Of a DNA stretch of 64,000 bases, positions 8,089 through 16,643 are shown piece by piece. This DNA comes from Gemmatimonadota bacterium (GTDB taxonomy: Bacteria; Gemmatimonadota; Gemmatimonadetes; Longimicrobiales; Gaopeijiaceae): positions 52,247 through 116,246 of the forward strand of contig JAJDXM010000063.1 of assembly GCA_022823225.1 (NCBI GenBank), in the 5' to 3' direction. Positions within the stretch are counted from its first letter, which is position 1. Every line of letters starts with the position of its first letter. The notes below the pieces were generated by a model that had not been told where the DNA came from, did no database searches, and saw nothing but the letters and a program-made list of their open reading frames with translations. The translations under genes were made by a program, and so were the position numbers.

Positions 8089-8909
8089 TGGGACGAGAAC
8101 CGATGGCGCTTGCGAGAACCCTGGCGTTTGCCGCGCTGCCGGCGCTGTTGCCGGCCGGGCCGGCCCACGCGCAGAACCCGCTCATCGCGGACCGCCCCGA
8201 CTTCACCGAAGGACCGAGCACCGTGGGGCTGGGCGCGGCCCAGATCGAATTCGGCTACACCCTCGGACGAGGCCGAGAGGGCGGCGCGACGGTGATCGCC
8301 CATTCCCTCGGAGAGCCGCTGCTGCGCCTGGGGCTGTTTGCGGAATGGCTCGAGTTGCGCTTCGGCGCCGGCCTGATCGCCCGGCGCACGCAGATGAACG
8401 GGGCGAGCCTCGACGACAACGGGTTCGACGACCTCTACCTGGGCGTCAAGCTGGCGCTCAGTGAGCAGAACGGCGTCATTCCGGCGCTGGGCATCCTGCC
8501 GCAGGCGACCTTCCCCACGGGCAGCGACGGGTTTTCCGGCGGCAAGGTCCTTCCCGGGCTGAACCTGGTGTACAGCTGGGACGTTACCGGCGCGTTCTCG
8601 CTCTCCGGGGGCACGCAGGTGAACCGGGCGGTCGGGGAGGAGGGCGGCGCGATCGTCGAGTGGGCCCAGTCACTGTCGGGCGGCATCGGACTGGGTGACC
8701 GGCACGGCCTCTACGGCGAGTGGTTCGCGCTGTTTTCCGATGAGCCGGGCGGGATGCTGGCCGAGCACTATCTGAACACCGGGCTGACGTGGCTTCCGAT
8801 GGACGACCTGCAGTGGGACATCCGGGTCGGCGTCGGACTGAACGACCGGGCCGAAGACGTGTTTTTCGGGACGGGGTTCGCACTGCGGCTGCGCGCGCCG
8901 CGGGACTGA
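8088..8909 (+). CDS. Outer-membrane beta-barrel protein of the transporter/Phenol_MetA_deg type
   Basis: The 273 residues begin with a signal peptide (MALARTLAFAALPALLPAGPAHA, cleavage before QNPL). Amphipathic strands with many Gly and aromatic residues follow, ending near FGTGFALRLRAPRD. The start of the mature part (IADRPDFTEGPSTVGLGAAQIEFG) is characteristic of the family annotated as transporter or meta-pathway phenol degradation-like outer-membrane proteins. Its ATG overlaps the stop of the ABC permease and a GGAGG lies about 9 nt upstream. By position it may be the outer-membrane port of the importer, but family members are generally uncharacterised. Confidence 0.8.
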   Translation: MGREPMALARTLAFAALPALLPAGPAHAQNPLIADRPDFTEGPSTVGLGAAQIEFGYTLGRGREGGATVIAHSLGEPLLRLGLFAEWLELRFGAGLIARRTQMNGASLDDNGFDDLYLGVKLALSEQNGVIPALGILPQATFPTGSDGFSGGKVLPGLNLVYSWDVTGAFSLSGGTQVNRAVGEEGGAIVEWAQSLSGGIGLGDRHGLYGEWFALFSDEPGGMLAEHYLNTGLTWLPMDDLQWDIRVGVGLNDRAEDVFFGTGFALRLRAPRD

Positions 8910-8917
8910 CCGGCAGG

Positions 8918-9487
8918 TCACCCGGGGCGGCTGAAGCCGGCGCGTCCGGGGGCTGCGAGTTCCTGTCCGCCCGCCGGCGCCAGCCCCGCCCGCGCGCGCC
9001 GAATCCGCACCTTGACCGCGGCTGATTCCGTCGCTTCGGCCGCGTCAAATAGCGCCTCAACCTCCGGGCGCCGCGCCGGGTCGGCCACCGCGAGCAGGCC
9101 GAGGCCATTATAAGCCCATGCCCGGATGAACACACGCTCCGACCGGATCAGGCGCTTGAGGGCGCGGCCGAGGCGGGCGCGGCGATCGGCGGGGATCTCC
9201 ACATGCGGCAGCGTCTGCAGGAGATGCAGCACCGCGTCCGGTTCGCCCACCCGCTCCAGGAGGTCGATGACCCGCTCAGCAGCCTCCCCGCACGGCGCGT
9301 CCCCACGCTCCGCCAGGTACTTGACCACCCAGGTCGCGCCCACCTGTAGCGCCGCCTCGTCGCTTACCGCAAGGTCGAGGAGCACCGGCACCGCGCTCTC
9401 CGGCGCACCGCGCACGGCCTCGGCGACCGCGCGAAACGGCGCGACCCGCTTCCCGTCGTAGCTCCTGAGCGTTGCGGCGATATCCAT
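8918..9487 (-). CDS. HEAT-repeat protein
   Basis: This soluble 189-residue protein is built mostly of alpha-helical repeats. Regularly spaced segments such as VPVLLDLAVSDEAALQVGATW, VLHLLQTLPH and VFIRAWAYNGLGLLAVADP look like HEAT/armadillo repeats, which form a curved protein-binding scaffold. There is no signal peptide or catalytic motif. It converges on the barrel gene with 8 nt between stops and diverges from the PIG-L gene across about 109 bp, which must hold both promoters. A regulatory or scaffolding role is possible but cannot be shown. Confidence 0.7.
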   Translation of the reverse strand: MDIAATLRSYDGKRVAPFRAVAEAVRGAPESAVPVLLDLAVSDEAALQVGATWVVKYLAERGDAPCGEAAERVIDLLERVGEPDAVLHLLQTLPHVEIPADRRARLGRALKRLIRSERVFIRAWAYNGLGLLAVADPARRPEVEALFDAAEATESAAVKVRIRRARAGLAPAGGQELAAPGRAGFSRPG

Positions 9488-9596
9488 GGCGCTCTCCGTC
9501 GTGACCCCTCGCTTGGCTGGAGGTTACCTTCTCCCTACCGGGGCGCGCGAGGGCCGACCGGTTTACGTCATGGAACAGGGGCGGGACGGAGGAACG

Positions 9597-12350
9597 ATGA
9601 AACACCGCAGGATTCTCACCACGGCGGCGTTTGCGGTGGTGGCCGCGTCGCTCGCGGTGGTGGCGGCGGCACCGGCCATCCCAGCCAGCGCGCAACAGGA
9701 CCGGGGCATCGTCGGCACGGCGCTCCAAATGCGGCAGCTCGACGGGGTGAAGCGCGTGCTGATGATCGCCGCCCACCCCGACGACGAGGACACCGGCCTC
9801 CTCACCGCGCTCGCCCGCGGGATGGGCGCCGAAACGGCCTACCTGTCGCTCAGCCGGGGCGAAGGCGGACAGAACCTCATCGGGCCGCGGCTGCACGAGG
9901 GCCTCGGCGTCATCCGCACCGGCGAACTCCTCGCCGCGCGCGCTCTGGACGGCGGCGAGCAGTACTTCACCCGCGCCTTCGACTTCGGCTACTCGAAGAG
10001 CGTCGAGGAGGCGTTGGAGCTGTGGCCCCTCGAGGAGGTGCTCCGCGACGTGGTCTACGTGGTGCGCAAGTTCCGGCCGCATGTGATCGTCTCGGTCTTT
10101 TCGGGCACGCCGCGCGACGGGCACGGCCAGCACCAGCTCGCCGGAATCGCCGCGCGCGAAGCGTTCGCCGCCGCGGGCGACCCGGACCGCTTCCCCGAAC
10201 TCGCCGCCCACGGCGTCACCCCCTGGCAGCCCGCCAAGCTCTACAACTCCAACCGCTCCTTCTCGCGCGACGCCACCATCAGCGTCCCGACCGGCACCTT
10301 CGATCCCGTGCTCGGCCGCTCGCACTTCCAGCTGGCCATGGAAAGCCGGAGCCAGCACCGCTCCCAGGACATGGGTTCCGGCCAGTCAATGGGCCCGCGG
10401 TCCAGCTCGCTGCGCCTCGAGGCTTCGGTGGTGGAGGGGATGGAGGACGACGGCATCTTCGCGGGCGTGGACACCACGCTGCTCGGACAGCTGGGCACTC
10501 CCCTGCCTGCGGGATGGCCCGCGGACACCGAACGGCGGCTTGCCCGGTACCGCGGCGCGCTGGCGGCGGCGGCGGAAGGGTTTTCGGCGACCCGGCCGGA
10601 CGGGGCGGTGGCGGGGCTGGCCGAGGCGGCCGGGATTCTGCGGGGGCTCCTGGACGAGGGCGCGGCCGCCGCCGAGGGCCGGCGAGTCCTCGAACGCCGC
10701 CTCGCGCAGCTCTCCGAAGCGATCCTCGCGGCGGCCGGGATCGTCACGGAGGCGCGTGTGGGGCGCAACACGCTGACCCCCGGCGAGCCGGTCACCGTGG
10801 ACGTGACCGTCTGGAACGGCGGCGCCTTCGACCTTGCGGACGTCGCCCCGGAGCTCGTCCTGCCCCACGGCTGGACGGCGACGCCGACGGACGAACCGGC
10901 GCCCAGCCCGTCGCGGTCGCCGTTCTTCCGCCAGCAGGCTCCTCCCACCCCGGCCGACGGGAACATCGCGGCCGGTGACATCGGGCGGTGGAGCTGGCGC
11001 GTGGCGGTCCCCGCCGATGCGCCGGCCTCGGTCCCCTACTACCTGCACGAGGAGCGTGACGGCGCGCTTCACCGCTGGGCCGCAGATGCGGCGCTGTGGG
11101 CGCTGCCATTCGATCCTGCGCCGATCTCGGCCCGCGTCGCGATGCGGCTGGGAGGCGGCGGAGCGGGGGCGGTGGCGCTGGCCACCCGGCGCACCGCCGA
11201 ATACGTGGGCGTCGACCAGGCGGCCGTCGAGTACCGCGAGCCGGTAGTGGTCATGCCGGCGCTCAATGTGGAGGTCGACCCGCCGTGGATGGTGTGGCCG
11301 TCCGGGGCCGAGGAGACGCGCGAAGTAACCGTCGTGCTGACCAACACCTCGACAGCGGCGCGCTCCGGCGAGGTAAGCCTCGAGGTTCCGGACGGCTGGC
11401 GGGTCGAGCCCCCCGGCGTCCCCTTCGCGCTCGAACCCGGCGGCGCAAACGGTTCGTTCACCTTTGCCGTGACGCCGCGCGGCACCCCCGGGGAGGGCTC
11501 GCACGCCTTCCGCGCGGTCGCCCGCGAGGCACCGGCGGACCCCCCCGCTAACCGTGCCAGATTCCCGGACAGATTGGCTGACAGATTCCCAAGGGAATTT
11601 GTCACGGAGTTCGACATCGTCGATTTCCCGCACATCCCGCGGACGCTGATGGCGAGGGAGGCGGCGGTGCGCGTTTCGGTGTTCCCCGTCGCGGTGGACA
11701 CGGACTTGCGCGTCGGCTACGTCATGGGCACCGGCGACGATGGCCCGGCCGCGCTCAGGCAGCTGGGCATGACGGTGGAGGAACTCGGCACAAGTCGTGT
11801 ACTGGCAGGAGATTACACCGATCTCGACGTGGTTGTACTGGGGGTGCGCGCCTACGAAGCGCGGCCCGACCTGGCCGCCGCCAACGAGGCGCTGCTGGAC
11901 TTCGCCCGGGGGGGCGGCACGGTGATCGCGCAGTACAACCGGTACGAGTTCTCCGCAGGCGGCTTCGCCCCCTATCCGGCCACCATCAACAGGCCTCACG
12001 ACCGGGTCACCGACGAGATCGCTCCTGTGACAGTTCTGTTGACAGATTCGCCGATTTTCACGCGTCCGAACCCCGTCGGCCCGGCCGATTTCGAGGGGTG
12101 GGCGCAGGAACGCGGGCTCTACTTCCTGGGCGAATGGGACGCGCGCTACACCCCCGTCATGGAGATGGCCGACCCGGGCGAGGAGCCGAAGCGCGGCGGC
12201 CTGGTCGTTGCGCCGCTGGGCGACGGCCTCTACGTCTACACCGGCCTCGCCTTCTTCCGGCAGTTCCCGGCTGGAGTGCCGGGTGCCTACCGCCTCTTCG
12301 CGAACCTGGTGTCGCTGCGGGCGCGGGATTGGCGGCGCCCGGTGGAGTAG
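9597..12350 (+). CDS. Exported PIG-L/LmbE-family deacetylase with C-terminal accessory domains
   Basis: The 917-residue protein starts with a signal peptide (MKHRRILTTAAFAVVAASLAVV, cleavage near ASAQ). The PIG-L deacetylase domain follows, with the zinc-binding motif AAHPDDEDTG near residue 60 and a later GHGQHQLAG histidine motif near residue 180. This family removes N-acetyl groups from sugar derivatives. After about residue 380 come Ig-like segments (VTVDVTVWNGGAFDL; VVLTNTSTAARSGEVSLEVPDGW) of the NEW3/CARDB kind. The C-terminal part resembles a glutamine-amidotransferase-like fold (DYTDLDVVVLGVRAYEARPDL) without a visible catalytic triad. ATG 9597 is preceded by GGAGG. It is much longer than single-domain LmbE proteins. 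The substrate is unknown; a periplasmic glycan is plausible. Confidence 0.85.
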   Translation: MKHRRILTTAAFAVVAASLAVVAAAPAIPASAQQDRGIVGTALQMRQLDGVKRVLMIAAHPDDEDTGLLTALARGMGAETAYLSLSRGEGGQNLIGPRLHEGLGVIRTGELLAARALDGGEQYFTRAFDFGYSKSVEEALELWPLEEVLRDVVYVVRKFRPHVIVSVFSGTPRDGHGQHQLAGIAAREAFAAAGDPDRFPELAAHGVTPWQPAKLYNSNRSFSRDATISVPTGTFDPVLGRSHFQLAMESRSQHRSQDMGSGQSMGPRSSSLRLEASVVEGMEDDGIFAGVDTTLLGQLGTPLPAGWPADTERRLARYRGALAAAAEGFSATRPDGAVAGLAEAAGILRGLLDEGAAAAEGRRVLERRLAQLSEAILAAAGIVTEARVGRNTLTPGEPVTVDVTVWNGGAFDLADVAPELVLPHGWTATPTDEPAPSPSRSPFFRQQAPPTPADGNIAAGDIGRWSWRVAVPADAPASVPYYLHEERDGALHRWAADAALWALPFDPAPISARVAMRLGGGGAGAVALATRRTAEYVGVDQAAVEYREPVVVMPALNVEVDPPWMVWPSGAEETREVTVVLTNTSTAARSGEVSLEVPDGWRVEPPGVPFALEPGGANGSFTFAVTPRGTPGEGSHAFRAVAREAPADPPANRARFPDRLADRFPREFVTEFDIVDFPHIPRTLMAREAAVRVSVFPVAVDTDLRVGYVMGTGDDGPAALRQLGMTVEELGTSRVLAGDYTDLDVVVLGVRAYEARPDLAAANEALLDFARGGGTVIAQYNRYEFSAGGFAPYPATINRPHDRVTDEIAPVTVLLTDSPIFTRPNPVGPADFEGWAQERGLYFLGEWDARYTPVMEMADPGEEPKRGGLVVAPLGDGLYVYTGLAFFRQFPAGVPGAYRLFANLVSLRARDWRRPVE

Positions 12351-12402
12351 CCGGCGGGCGATCCGCGGGCAGCGGCCCGATCCGGCAGGCGCCGTCGCCC
12401 CC

Positions 12403-13197
12403 CTACCGCCGCAGCCTGGTCTCGATGATCAGGACCCCGTTTCCGCCCGCGTTCCCGTACCTCAGGGCGGCCTCCGAACCGCGCACGAAGCGCATCGCGA
12501 AGATGGCGTCGGGGCTCATGTCGAAGGCATAGCCCGCCCCTTCATCGGTCAGCATCACACCGTCGATCACCACCGCGGCGCAGGGATTCGTCTCCGTGGT
12601 CATCAGGCTGAGGCTCTCCTGCGTCATCCGCAGACAGCCCTTGCCGCCCACGCTCCGCGGCGGGATGTAGCGGGATCCGGGCAGGTGTCTCGAGGTGAGG
12701 ATGTGTCCCAGGGTTACGTAGCGCTCGCGCAGCGTCTCCATCTCGACGGGGCCGACCACGGCGAGGGTCATGGTGCTCGCCTGTCTCCATTCCAGGTCGT
12801 CCTCGTCGGTCACCCTGATCTCGATTCCCTCCAGGGGCACGGGCCCCGGGGTGAGGTGCAACGCCAGCGTTTCGCCCTCGATGAGCGGGACCGCGGCGCC
12901 GAGGGTCTGATAGCCGATGCGCATGACCTGCATGGGGTAGATCCCGACGGGGACCTCTTCCATGCGGAAATACCCCCACTCGTCAGTGATCGCACTTCGC
13001 GCGATGGCGGGGATCGCAACGATCGCCACGGCGACCGGGAGGCCGGTGACGAGGTCCAGGACCTCGCCTTCGACCGTCGTCAGCTGGATCTCCTCCTCGT
13101 CCTGCGCAGCGAGCCCCCTGGGAGCCAGCCAGCCCGCACCGAGCGCCAGCAGGCCCGCGCCCAGGATCAGGAATCGATTCAATCCAGCGTGCTGCAT
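12403..13197 (-). CDS. Exported protein with carboxypeptidase-regulatory-like and TonB-plug-like domains
   Basis: The 264-residue protein starts at ATG 13197, behind GGAGG, with a signal peptide (MQHAGLNRFLILGAGLLALGAGW, cleavage near GLAAQ). Residues about 35-115 form a carboxypeptidase-regulatory-like beta-sandwich: TTVEGEVLDLVTGLPVAVAIV and GYFRMEEVPVGIYPMQVMRIGYQ. The C-terminal half resembles an isolated plug domain, with a CAAVVIDGVML strand followed by IFAMRFVRGSEAALRYG and GGNGVLIIETRLRR. The barrel of a TonB-dependent receptor is absent. Such short proteins recur in Gemmatimonadota-type genomes, with no known function. It is followed, 52 bp away, by the convergent PIG-L gene. Confidence 0.75.
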   Translation of the reverse strand: MQHAGLNRFLILGAGLLALGAGWLAPRGLAAQDEEEIQLTTVEGEVLDLVTGLPVAVAIVAIPAIARSAITDEWGYFRMEEVPVGIYPMQVMRIGYQTLGAAVPLIEGETLALHLTPGPVPLEGIEIRVTDEDDLEWRQASTMTLAVVGPVEMETLRERYVTLGHILTSRHLPGSRYIPPRSVGGKGCLRMTQESLSLMTTETNPCAAVVIDGVMLTDEGAGYAFDMSPDAIFAMRFVRGSEAALRYGNAGGNGVLIIETRLRR

Positions 13198-13243
13198 CCT
13201 TGCCTCCGTGCTACAAAACATCCAGCGCTGCAAACACCCGCGC

Positions 13244-14323
13244 CTAGTCTCCAAAAGATATACCCAGGGCGCGCGATGCCAGTACCATGTCGCCATCGAC
13301 AGGGACGCGCTTCAGGCTGTCGACCGCCGCGCCCAGGGGAACGGCGCGCACGGCGGGGGCATCCAGCGCCACCATGCAGCCGAAACGGCCCTGCTCGGCG
13401 AGCTCCACCGCCGCCGTGCCGAATCGCAGCGCCAGAATCCGGTCGAAGGCGATCGGGCGGCCGCCGCGCTGCAGGTGCCCCAGTACCAGGCTGCGCGTTT
13501 CGTGCCCGGTCAGCTCCTCGATCCGACGGGCGATTCGCTTTGCCGCGCCTCCCAGCCTGAGGCCGCCCCCGAGCGCGGGCTTGTCGAGGTAGGAGGCCTC
13601 GCCCCCCGCCGGAATCGCGCCCTCCGCCACCACGACGATCGCGAATTCGCGTCCCCGCGCCCACCGCGAGCGGATCTTGTCGGCGACCCTGGCCACGTCG
13701 TAGGGGATCTCCGGGATCAGAATCGCATCCGCCGTCGCGGCGTACCCCGCGAAGAGCGCGATCCACCCCGTGTGGCGGCCCATCAGCTCCACCACCATGA
13801 CGCGCTGGTGGGCCTCCGCGGTGGAGTGGAGCTTGTCGATCGCGTCGGTGGCGGTCTGGACCGCGGTGTGGAATCCGAAGGTGAAGAGCGTCCCCTCGAG
13901 GTCGTTGTCGATCGTCTTGGGCACCCCGATCACGTTCAGACCCTTGGCCGCCAGCTCCCGGGCGATCCGCAGCGAGCCGTCTCCGCCCACCGCGATCAGG
14001 CAGCCGATCTCCAGCTCCTTCATTCGGTCGATCACCTCGTCCGACCGGTCGACCATCCGGACGCTGCCGTCGGGCTGCTCGACCGGGAAGGAGAACGGGC
14101 TGCCGCGGTTGCTCGTCCCCAGGATGGTTCCGCCGATGTGCGTGATCCCGCGCACGGACCTCTCGTCGAGCGAAACCACCCCGCCCGCCTTGAAGAGACC
14201 GCCGTAGCCGCGCCGGATGCCCACGACGTCCCATCCCTTCCGGCGCGCAGTGACGACCGCGGCACGGATCACCGCGTTGAGGCCGGGAGCGTCGCCCCCT
14301 CCGGTGTTTATGGCGATGCGCAT
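13244..14323 (-). CDS. pfkA: 6-phosphofructokinase
   Basis: It phosphorylates fructose 6-phosphate to the 1,6-bisphosphate in glycolysis. The 359 residues show the N-terminal GGGDAPGLNAVIRAAV motif, GGDGS at 113-117, PKTIDND at 135-141 with catalytic Asp139, and MGRHTGWIAL. Gly116 (the GGDG position) points to ATP as phosphoryl donor. Lys136 in PKTIDND is the residue found in pyrophosphate-dependent and some actinobacterial ATP enzymes, so donor preference is not settled by sequence. The start at 14323 (MRIAINTGG) matches the family; upstream frame is noise. It is divergent from the iron-sulfur assembly gene. Confidence 0.92.
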   Translation of the reverse strand: MRIAINTGGGDAPGLNAVIRAAVVTARRKGWDVVGIRRGYGGLFKAGGVVSLDERSVRGITHIGGTILGTSNRGSPFSFPVEQPDGSVRMVDRSDEVIDRMKELEIGCLIAVGGDGSLRIARELAAKGLNVIGVPKTIDNDLEGTLFTFGFHTAVQTATDAIDKLHSTAEAHQRVMVVELMGRHTGWIALFAGYAATADAILIPEIPYDVARVADKIRSRWARGREFAIVVVAEGAIPAGGEASYLDKPALGGGLRLGGAAKRIARRIEELTGHETRSLVLGHLQRGGRPIAFDRILALRFGTAAVELAEQGRFGCMVALDAPAVRAVPLGAAVDSLKRVPVDGDMVLASRALGISFGD

Positions 14324-14460
14324 GGTTTCCCCACGGTTGCCGACGTGGCGCCCTTCATCCGCGTCGGGTATTTTTCGCGTCACCCCTGATGATAATCCCT
14401 CAGCGGGGTTCTGCGCCCCGAAACGGCGCCCCTGTCCCACCCCTTGGCGGAGCGTGAAAC

Positions 14461-14760
14461 GTGGCAGCAACCGAGAAGGCGGTTCGCAAAGCCCTGAGGA
14501 ACGTGAAGGATCCGGAACTGAACCTGGACCTCGTGGTGCTCGGGCTGGTATATGATATCGAGGTCGATGGCAACAGTGCGAAGGCTACGATCTCGCTGAC
14601 GACGCCGATGTGCCCGGCCGCCGGCCAGATCCTGGAGGAGGCGAAGGAGGCCGTGGCCGGCGTCGACGGAGTGGAGGAGGCAGAGGTGGAGCTGACATTC
14701 GATCCGCCCTGGACGCCCGAGAGGATCAGTCCGCTGATTCGGTCGTCGCTGGGGATCTGA
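14461..14760 (+). CDS. MIP18/SufT-like iron-sulfur cluster assembly factor (DUF59)
   Basis: This is a 99-residue single-domain protein of the MIP18 (DUF59) family, which helps mature iron-sulfur or other metal proteins. Signature elements are VKDPELNLDLVVLGLVYDI, the conserved cysteine in TTPMCPAAGQI near residue 45, and ELTFDPPWTPERIS at the end. The start is GTG 14461. GATAAT around 14391-14396 may be its -10 element. It leads the paa-like cluster, 34 nt before paaA. PaaD, encoded two genes downstream, has the same fold, so this operon carries two MIP18 proteins. Confidence 0.87.
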   Translation: MAATEKAVRKALRNVKDPELNLDLVVLGLVYDIEVDGNSAKATISLTTPMCPAAGQILEEAKEAVAGVDGVEEAEVELTFDPPWTPERISPLIRSSLGI

Positions 14761-14794
14761 GGGAGCCGCAGCGGAGGCATGGCGCAGCGAAACG

Positions 14795-15796
14795 ATGGCC
14801 ACGAACGGGAGGGAAGCCCGGATGCCGAAGCAGCCTGACGGGTCACAGCGGTCCGCGAAGTCGGAGCAGGCCGAACAGCGGCTGAAGGAAAAGATTCACC
14901 GCGGATACATCCTGGAGACGCCCGACGAGATGACGCCGGGGTACCGCAAGGCGATCATCGTGCAGCTGACCGTGCAGGCCGACACCGAACTGATGAGCGC
15001 CCCGGCCTACTGGCTCGCCGCGAGGCACGCGCCTTCGACCAACACCCAGGTCAGCGCTCACGCGATCATCCAGGACGAGCTGGCGCATGCGAACATCGCC
15101 TACCGGCTGCTCGAGGACATGGGCGTGTCGAAGGAGAAGCTCGTGTACGGGCGCGAGCCGCACGAATTCAAGCACCCCTACGGCTTCGACCAGCCCCTGG
15201 ACAACTGGGCCGAACTGGTCGTCGCCAACGGCTTCTTCGACCGGGCCGGGATCTGTCTGCTTGGCGACGTGCACCGCAACACGTCCTACGGTCCGCTTAA
15301 GCGCGCGCTGGTCAAGGTGGACATGGAGGAGACCTTCCATCTGCGCCACGGCGAGGTATGGATGCGGCGGCTCGCACGGGCCGGCGGGGCGGCGACCGAG
15401 CTGCTGCAGCGCTGCGTCGACTGGATGTTCCCGATGACGATCGAGTGGTTCGGGCTTCCGGACGACCTCAAGCGGCACAGCGGCCAGCTGGACTACCGGC
15501 TGAAGGGGCTGACGAACGACGAGCTGCGCCAGGTCTGGATGTCGTCGACGGTGCCGCTGTGCGAGGGCCTCGGCCTGTCGGTCCCCGCCCACTACGACGC
15601 CGAACGCGAGGAGTACGTGCTCGACTACCCCTTCCCGTGCCAGTACGACCCCGACGCGAAGCACTGGCTCTTCGAGGACGGCGAGATCGGCTGGGACGAT
15701 GTCTTTGCGCGCTGGAAGGGACGCGGCCCGATGAACGAGATCTACGTCGAATCGGTGCGCCGGTCGCGCGGTACAGTGGAATCGTGGCTGAATTGA
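14795..15796 (+). CDS. paaA: Phenylacetyl-CoA epoxidase catalytic subunit PaaA-like
   Basis: This is a ferritin-like diiron protein homologous to PaaA, which with PaaC, PaaB and the reductase PaaE adds one oxygen atom to the ring of phenylacetyl-CoA. The 333 residues match PaaA in length. The iron-ligand motifs are visible as QDELAHANIAYRLLEDMG (ExxH) and KVDMEETFHLRHGE (EExxH). The motifs HPYGFDQPLDNWAELV and CQYDPDAKHWLFEDGEIGWDD are also PaaA-like. ATG 14795 and ATG 14822 are both possible starts. It overlaps the paaD-like start downstream. Because paaE and the later paa pathway genes are not in the window, the physiological substrate is inferred from homology only. Confidence 0.88.
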   Translation: MATNGREARMPKQPDGSQRSAKSEQAEQRLKEKIHRGYILETPDEMTPGYRKAIIVQLTVQADTELMSAPAYWLAARHAPSTNTQVSAHAIIQDELAHANIAYRLLEDMGVSKEKLVYGREPHEFKHPYGFDQPLDNWAELVVANGFFDRAGICLLGDVHRNTSYGPLKRALVKVDMEETFHLRHGEVWMRRLARAGGAATELLQRCVDWMFPMTIEWFGLPDDLKRHSGQLDYRLKGLTNDELRQVWMSSTVPLCEGLGLSVPAHYDAEREEYVLDYPFPCQYDPDAKHWLFEDGEIGWDDVFARWKGRGPMNEIYVESVRRSRGTVESWLN

Positions 15797-16314
15797 CGGT
15801 GACGGCGGGAGGTCGGGCGGGCGGGGGCCCGGTGGCGGGTGGCGGACTCGCGGGCGGCGCCGGGCAGGCTGCGGAGCGCCGCCATGGGACGCCGGTCCGG
15901 CGGCGGCGGCCGCTCAGGACGCTGCTCGCCGAGAGGCCGCCGCTGATGCCGCACGCTTCGGGCGGCCGCGACCGGTGGTCGGCGCCGCTGACGGAGGCCC
16001 CCACGGACGGCGAGGCCGCCCTGCTCGCGGCGCTCGACGAGGTGCTGGATCCGGAACTTCCGATCTCGCTGGTGGCGCTGGGGCTGGTGTACGGCGTCGC
16101 GTTCGAGCATGGCACCGCCCGCGTCGACCTCACCTTCACGGCGACCGCCTGCCCCTGCATGGACTTCATCAAGCAGGACGTCCGCGACCGGATCGCGATG
16201 GAGCCGTGGGTCGATGCGGTCGAGATCAACGAGGTGTGGGACCCGCCCTGGACGACCGCGCGGATCAGCGAGGCGGGGCGCGGAAAGCTGAAGCTGCTGG
16301 GAGTGGGGGCGTGA
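15784..16314 (+). CDS. paaD: PaaD-like MIP18-domain protein without its zinc ribbon
   Basis: PaaD is required for assembly of the phenylacetyl-CoA epoxidase, probably for its metal or iron-sulfur centres. This protein has the MIP18 core: LDEVLDPELPISLVALGLVYGV, the cysteine motif ATACPCMDFIK and EVWDPPWTTARIS. It ends soon after the core, whereas classical PaaD continues into a C-terminal zinc ribbon. That ribbon is encoded separately at 17407-17613. GTG 15784 overlaps paaA and gives a Gly/Ala/Arg-rich leader; ATG 15946, with GAGAGG upstream, would give a compact 122-residue protein and is a serious alternative. The stop overlaps the paaB start as GTGA. Confidence 0.8.
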   Translation: MAELTVTAGGRAGGGPVAGGGLAGGAGQAAERRHGTPVRRRRPLRTLLAERPPLMPHASGGRDRWSAPLTEAPTDGEAALLAALDEVLDPELPISLVALGLVYGVAFEHGTARVDLTFTATACPCMDFIKQDVRDRIAMEPWVDAVEINEVWDPPWTTARISEAGRGKLKLLGVGA

Positions 16315-16643
16315 GCGGGAGGGCTGGCGGGGAGGGTGCTGGGCGCGGTGGGGGCGCGGGAACCCGGGCGCGCACCGGACTCCACGAGGGCATCTATGAG
16401 GTCTTCGCCCGGAAGCGGCGCGGGGATCCGCTCCGGCACATCGGCTACATCGACGCGCCGGGCGACGAACTTGCGCGGGTCTACGCCTGGAAGACCTACG
16501 ACGAGGAGAACTGGTTCGAGATGTGCGTCGTTCCCCGCGGCGCCGTGATCCCCGTGAATCGCAGCGACGGCCCCTGGGCGGCCAACCGGCCGGGGGCGGG
16601 CGGGGGCGGGGCGGGGCGGGGCGGCGGAGGGGACGCGGCGTGA
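16311..16643 (+). CDS. paaB: Phenylacetyl-CoA epoxidase subunit PaaB-like
   Basis: PaaB is a small structural subunit that bridges PaaA-PaaC dimers. The recognisable part, IYEVFARKRRGDPLRHIGYIDAPG and later ARVYAWKTYDEENWFEMCVVPR, matches PaaB well. The N-terminal 25 residues and the last 15 are Gly/Arg-rich and not typical. GTG 16311 overlaps the paaD-like stop, and the stop overlaps the paaC start as GTGA, so the four genes are translationally coupled. Confidence 0.82.
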   Translation: MSGRAGGEGAGRGGGAGTRARTGLHEGIYEVFARKRRGDPLRHIGYIDAPGDELARVYAWKTYDEENWFEMCVVPRGAVIPVNRSDGPWAANRPGAGGGGAGRGGGGDAA

